Assembly: GCA_028753945.1 (NCBI GenBank)
Contig: JAPNXP010000004.1
Location: 5,518,001 to 5,582,000, forward strand
Direction of reading: 5' to 3'
DNA length: 64,000 bases
Source of the DNA: Hexactinellida sp. DTS-2022
Lineage: Eukaryota; Porifera; Hexactinellida
In this document: positions 61,641-64,000 of the stretch, piece after piece
Layout: every line of letters begins with the position of its first letter
Numbering within the stretch: the stretch's first letter is position 1
The notes under the pieces: generated by a model
The model's database searches: none
The model's input: the letters and a program-made list of their open reading frames with translations, nothing else
Told to the model about the DNA's origin: nothing
Program-made: the position numbers and the translations under genes

Positions 61641-63504
61641 ATGAGTGAGCTCAAGAGAGAGACGCCCAGTCCGACCAACCAGAACCAAGCTAAGCTCCAG
61701 ATTAACTGTACGGTTATTTCTGCCTCTCTGAGACCGGAAGTGGTTTCCGCCCGCAAGGAGCACGCCTGGTCCGTCGTGTTCGGACCCAAGCGGGCCCAGT
61801 TCCAGACGCAGGTGTCGGCCGAGCCCTCCCAGCCCAGGTGGCACGACCAGGCCACTCTCAAGTGCCACTTTTCTGACGCCTTCTACTTTAAGGTGATACA
61901 TTGGTGTATTTAGACACCCGATAAACCCCCATTTTGTATTGCGTTTTAAAACAGACTAGTTATAGTATCAAATAAGTTATCACTCATTACAATTATTTTC
62001 ATTTTAAATTAGATATTCCTTGTCAAAGATAAGCCTAAAAGTTAATCCATACTAGCTATCGACCATTGTACAGTTGAAACCGGTTTTACTAACCATTTCT
62101 TTTCAGATAAAAATAGTATTTAGAAAAATCCGATAGTTAGAAAACCCGATGAAAAATACTAGTTTAGTTGGAATTTCTTTCAAAAGATTGTATCACTAAT
62201 AGTTAGAATACACCGGTTTCGCCTGTACTAGCTATCGACCATTGTATGATATCCCTTTGTATCACATTGTATCACTATTGTATCACCATTATATCACCTT
62301 TGTATCACCTTTATATCACCTTGTATCACCATGATATCACCTTGTATCCCATTTATATCACCCTGTATCACATTGTATTACTTTGTATCACCTTATATCA
62401 CACTATATCACCTTTATATCACACTATATCACCTTTATATCACCTTTGTATCACCTTGTATCACGTTTGTATCACTTTGTATCCTTAAGCTGAAAGACCG
62501 TAAGCAGACAGTGGGTAAGCACGAGACTAACGTGTCACAGCTGCCCCGCGCCAAGCACCCCGTCACCCTCTCCCTCTCCTCCAAACAGGGGTGTGTAGGG
62601 GAGATAACCGTATCCTGTTGGGTGACTGGGTACCTGCCCCCCACGCACCCCACACACCAGACCAATGTGAGTACTGACTAACACCTCTCCTAATTATGGG
62701 TACAGTAGAACCTCGGTAATACTAACAGAGGTATTCCGATTCAAAAATCTTCTGTTCCGATTAGTGAATTCGTTCGGAATAGTGAAGTAATGCATTTTCT
62801 ATGGGCATCTATAAATGAGAATCTCGATAATCCCAACCACACTTGTCAAACCTTGTTAATCCGCACTAAATATCTAGTGTACTCCTTAAAATACTTCCCT
62901 GATATTTATTTTTTATACTTCCATTGCAATTACTATTTTCCCCCACATTTATTAGAAGAATATTTTCGTTTCTCCTGTTCGGATTAGCGGGGTTCGGATT
63001 AGCGAGGGTGTACTGTATTAGGAAATCACGTTTATAGTAGCTCTCAATCTACCAGAGCCCCTCAAATACCACTGTATAATTTGTTGTAGCATATCCATGG
63101 TTTATACTAGTGTATCATACAGCGCCTCAATATACGATACAACAGTACTGACTAACACCTCTCCTAATTAGCATTAGCTGTTCATAGGTTATATCGGGAA
63201 AGGTGTTAACATATGCTATGTAACTTAGTTAGTAGGAACACCAGGGGACCGTCAAAATGTCTTCGTCTTATCCGGGCATTCGTATTAACCGTGTCGTCGG
63301 TTCTACTGTAACTAACACCTCTCCTCATAACAGCTGTTCCTAGGTAATATCTAAGCTCCAGTCCCTGCCCCGTAAGCCCGTCTCGATGCGGCGCCCCTCC
63401 CACCTGGCGGCGGACGCTTCTGAGGCGCCCCTGTCCCCCCTGTCCCGCCCCCCCGCCCCCCTGACCACAGCGCACTCCGACTCCAATATAGCCTGCAAGA
63501 AGAG
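61641..63504 (+). CDS. C2-like domain protein, 5' part (continues beyond right edge)
   Basis: Three exons join in phase: 61641-61892, 62490-62666 and 63344-63504 (ending in phase 2 at donor gtgagg), about 196 residues so far. The start is MSELKRETPSPTNQNQAK. Then come alternating strands LQINCTVISASLRPE, AWSVVFGPKRAQFQT, PRWHDQATLKCHF, HPVTLSLSSKQGCVGEITVSCWVTGY, resembling a C2 or N-terminal C2-type beta sandwich. Exon 3 is Ser/Pro-rich and basic. No diagnostic motif fixes the family, and the acidic loops of calcium-binding C2 domains are not apparent. The rest of the gene lies outside the window. Confidence 0.6.
62069..62227. mobile_element. MITE of the AACCGGTTT family with long flanking direct repeat
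   Basis: Starts taCAGTTGAAACCGGTTTTACTAACC and ends GAATACACCGGTTTCGCCTGta. It is flanked by 'actagctatcgaccattgta' on the left (62050-62070) and the same 20-bp word on the right (62227-62247), much longer than the expected TA. Confidence 0.75.
62246..62482. repeat. 'tatcaccttgtatcacc' minisatellite
   Basis: Units of 10-12 bp (tatcacctttg, tatcaccttata, tatcacattg) fill the end of C2-like intron 1 up to the acceptor 'atccttaag' of exon 2. Confidence 0.9.
62700..63017. mobile_element. Pogo-like MITE in C2-like intron 2
   Basis: Starts taCAGTAGAACCTCGGTAATACTAAC and ends TTAGCGAGGGTGTACTGta. The longer interior has 'gttcggaatagtgaa' and 'ttcggattagcg'. A 94-bp relative ends at 63310. Confidence 0.7.
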
Positions 63505-63574
63505 GTGAGGTATAGGCACACATGGTACAGGTACTGTATTGTATAACTATTGCAATAAAGTGAGAAATTATATT

Positions 63575-63935
63575 TAAAAAATCTAAAATTACAGCTGTGC
63601 CGACAGCATGTCCTATGAGTAAGAGAATATATATATATATATACAAAAAATCTAAAATTACAGCTGTGCCGACAGCATGTCCTATGAGTAAGAGAATATG
63701 TACACAAAAAATCTAAAATTATAGCTGTGCCGACAGCATGTCCCATGAGTAAGAGAATATATATATATATATACAAAAAATCTAAAATTACAGCTGTGCC
63801 GACAGCATGTCCTTTGGAGCCACTTCCTGCAAGTGGTACAGTCTAAACCATTTTTTTCTAACCAATTCTTTGCATTGCAATAAGTAAGAAAAATATACAA
63901 AAAATCTAAAATTATAGCTGTGCCGACAGCATGTC
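63575..63935. repeat. Tandem 'TCTAAAATTACAGCTGTGCCGACAGCATGTCC' units
   Basis: Five copies of a unit of about 60-70 bp ('...aaaaaatctaaaattacagctgtgccgacagcatgtcctatgagtaagagaatata'), three joined by (AT)n. One is followed by a degraded AACCGGTTT MITE end. The core word is shared with 22045-22400 and with the arms of the fold-back at 27399-27864. It lies after C2-like exon 3, presumably in an intron. Confidence 0.85.
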
Positions 63936-64000
63936 CTTTGGAGCCATTTCCTTCATGTAGAGATGAGTACGTGGCTTAATGTAATTTTTATGACCCGGCG

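Overview
This is nuclear DNA of an animal, plausibly an early-branching one. Every recognisable protein is eukaryotic: ribosomal protein L15, mitochondrial ATP synthase epsilon, a BET1-type SNARE, a WW-MyTH4-RhoGAP protein, an OTULIN-type deubiquitinase, a DHHC palmitoyltransferase, a PUR protein and an aspartyl beta-hydroxylase. Most genes have short introns (the shortest 51 nt) with GT...AG ends and little intergenic space. The intronless NHL propeller genes with an N-terminal helical region would fit a sponge. That placement is a guess from family style, not a measurement.

Layout. 1-1448: minus-strand PX-domain gene running off the left edge. 1449-2930: MITE mosaic. 2940-9835: satellite of about 47 copies of a 145-bp unit. 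10024-15730 (-): PUR-domain gene with a long RDPRE-type linker. 16574-23589 (-): ARHGAP39/Vilse-type RhoGAP, 14 exons, all in phase. 23915-24097 (-): ATP synthase epsilon. 24775-25461 (+): Cys-rich, TM2-like membrane protein. 25623-26855 (-): NHL gene 1, followed by a long fold-back element that carries a fragment of this gene in both arms. 28117-30705 (+): aspartyl/asparaginyl beta-hydroxylase. 31643-32881 (+): DHHC enzyme. 33290-41408 (-): ZCCHC7/Air-type zinc-knuckle protein. 41409-44334: gene-free, several MITEs. 44335-47496 (-): OTULIN-like, two possible first exons. 48042-52801 (-): unrecognised PPPY protein. 53083-54196 (+): BET1-like SNARE. 54575-56550 (+): RPL15. 57467-58702 (+): NHL gene 2, an inverted paralogue of gene 1. 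58794-61338 (+): leucine-rich-repeat protein. 61641 to beyond the right edge (+): C2-like protein.

The genes do not form one pathway. Most are housekeeping or signalling genes lying close together. The distinctive layer is repetitive. There are dozens of short palindromic TA-flanked elements with pogo/Tigger-like ends (CAGT...ACTG), several hAT-like elements with exact 8-bp target duplications, one Mutator-like hairpin with a 9-bp duplication, and many minisatellites, some of which supply the U-rich tract of 3' splice sites. The best candidates for something new are: (1) the NHL pair, whose differences fall mostly at equivalent loop positions of each propeller blade; (2) the neighbouring hairpin that could make double-stranded RNA against NHL gene 1; (3) the satellite, which looks built from the end of a pogo-like MITE.

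Exon boundaries were found by eye from reading frame, phase and splice signals. They are models, not transcript evidence.
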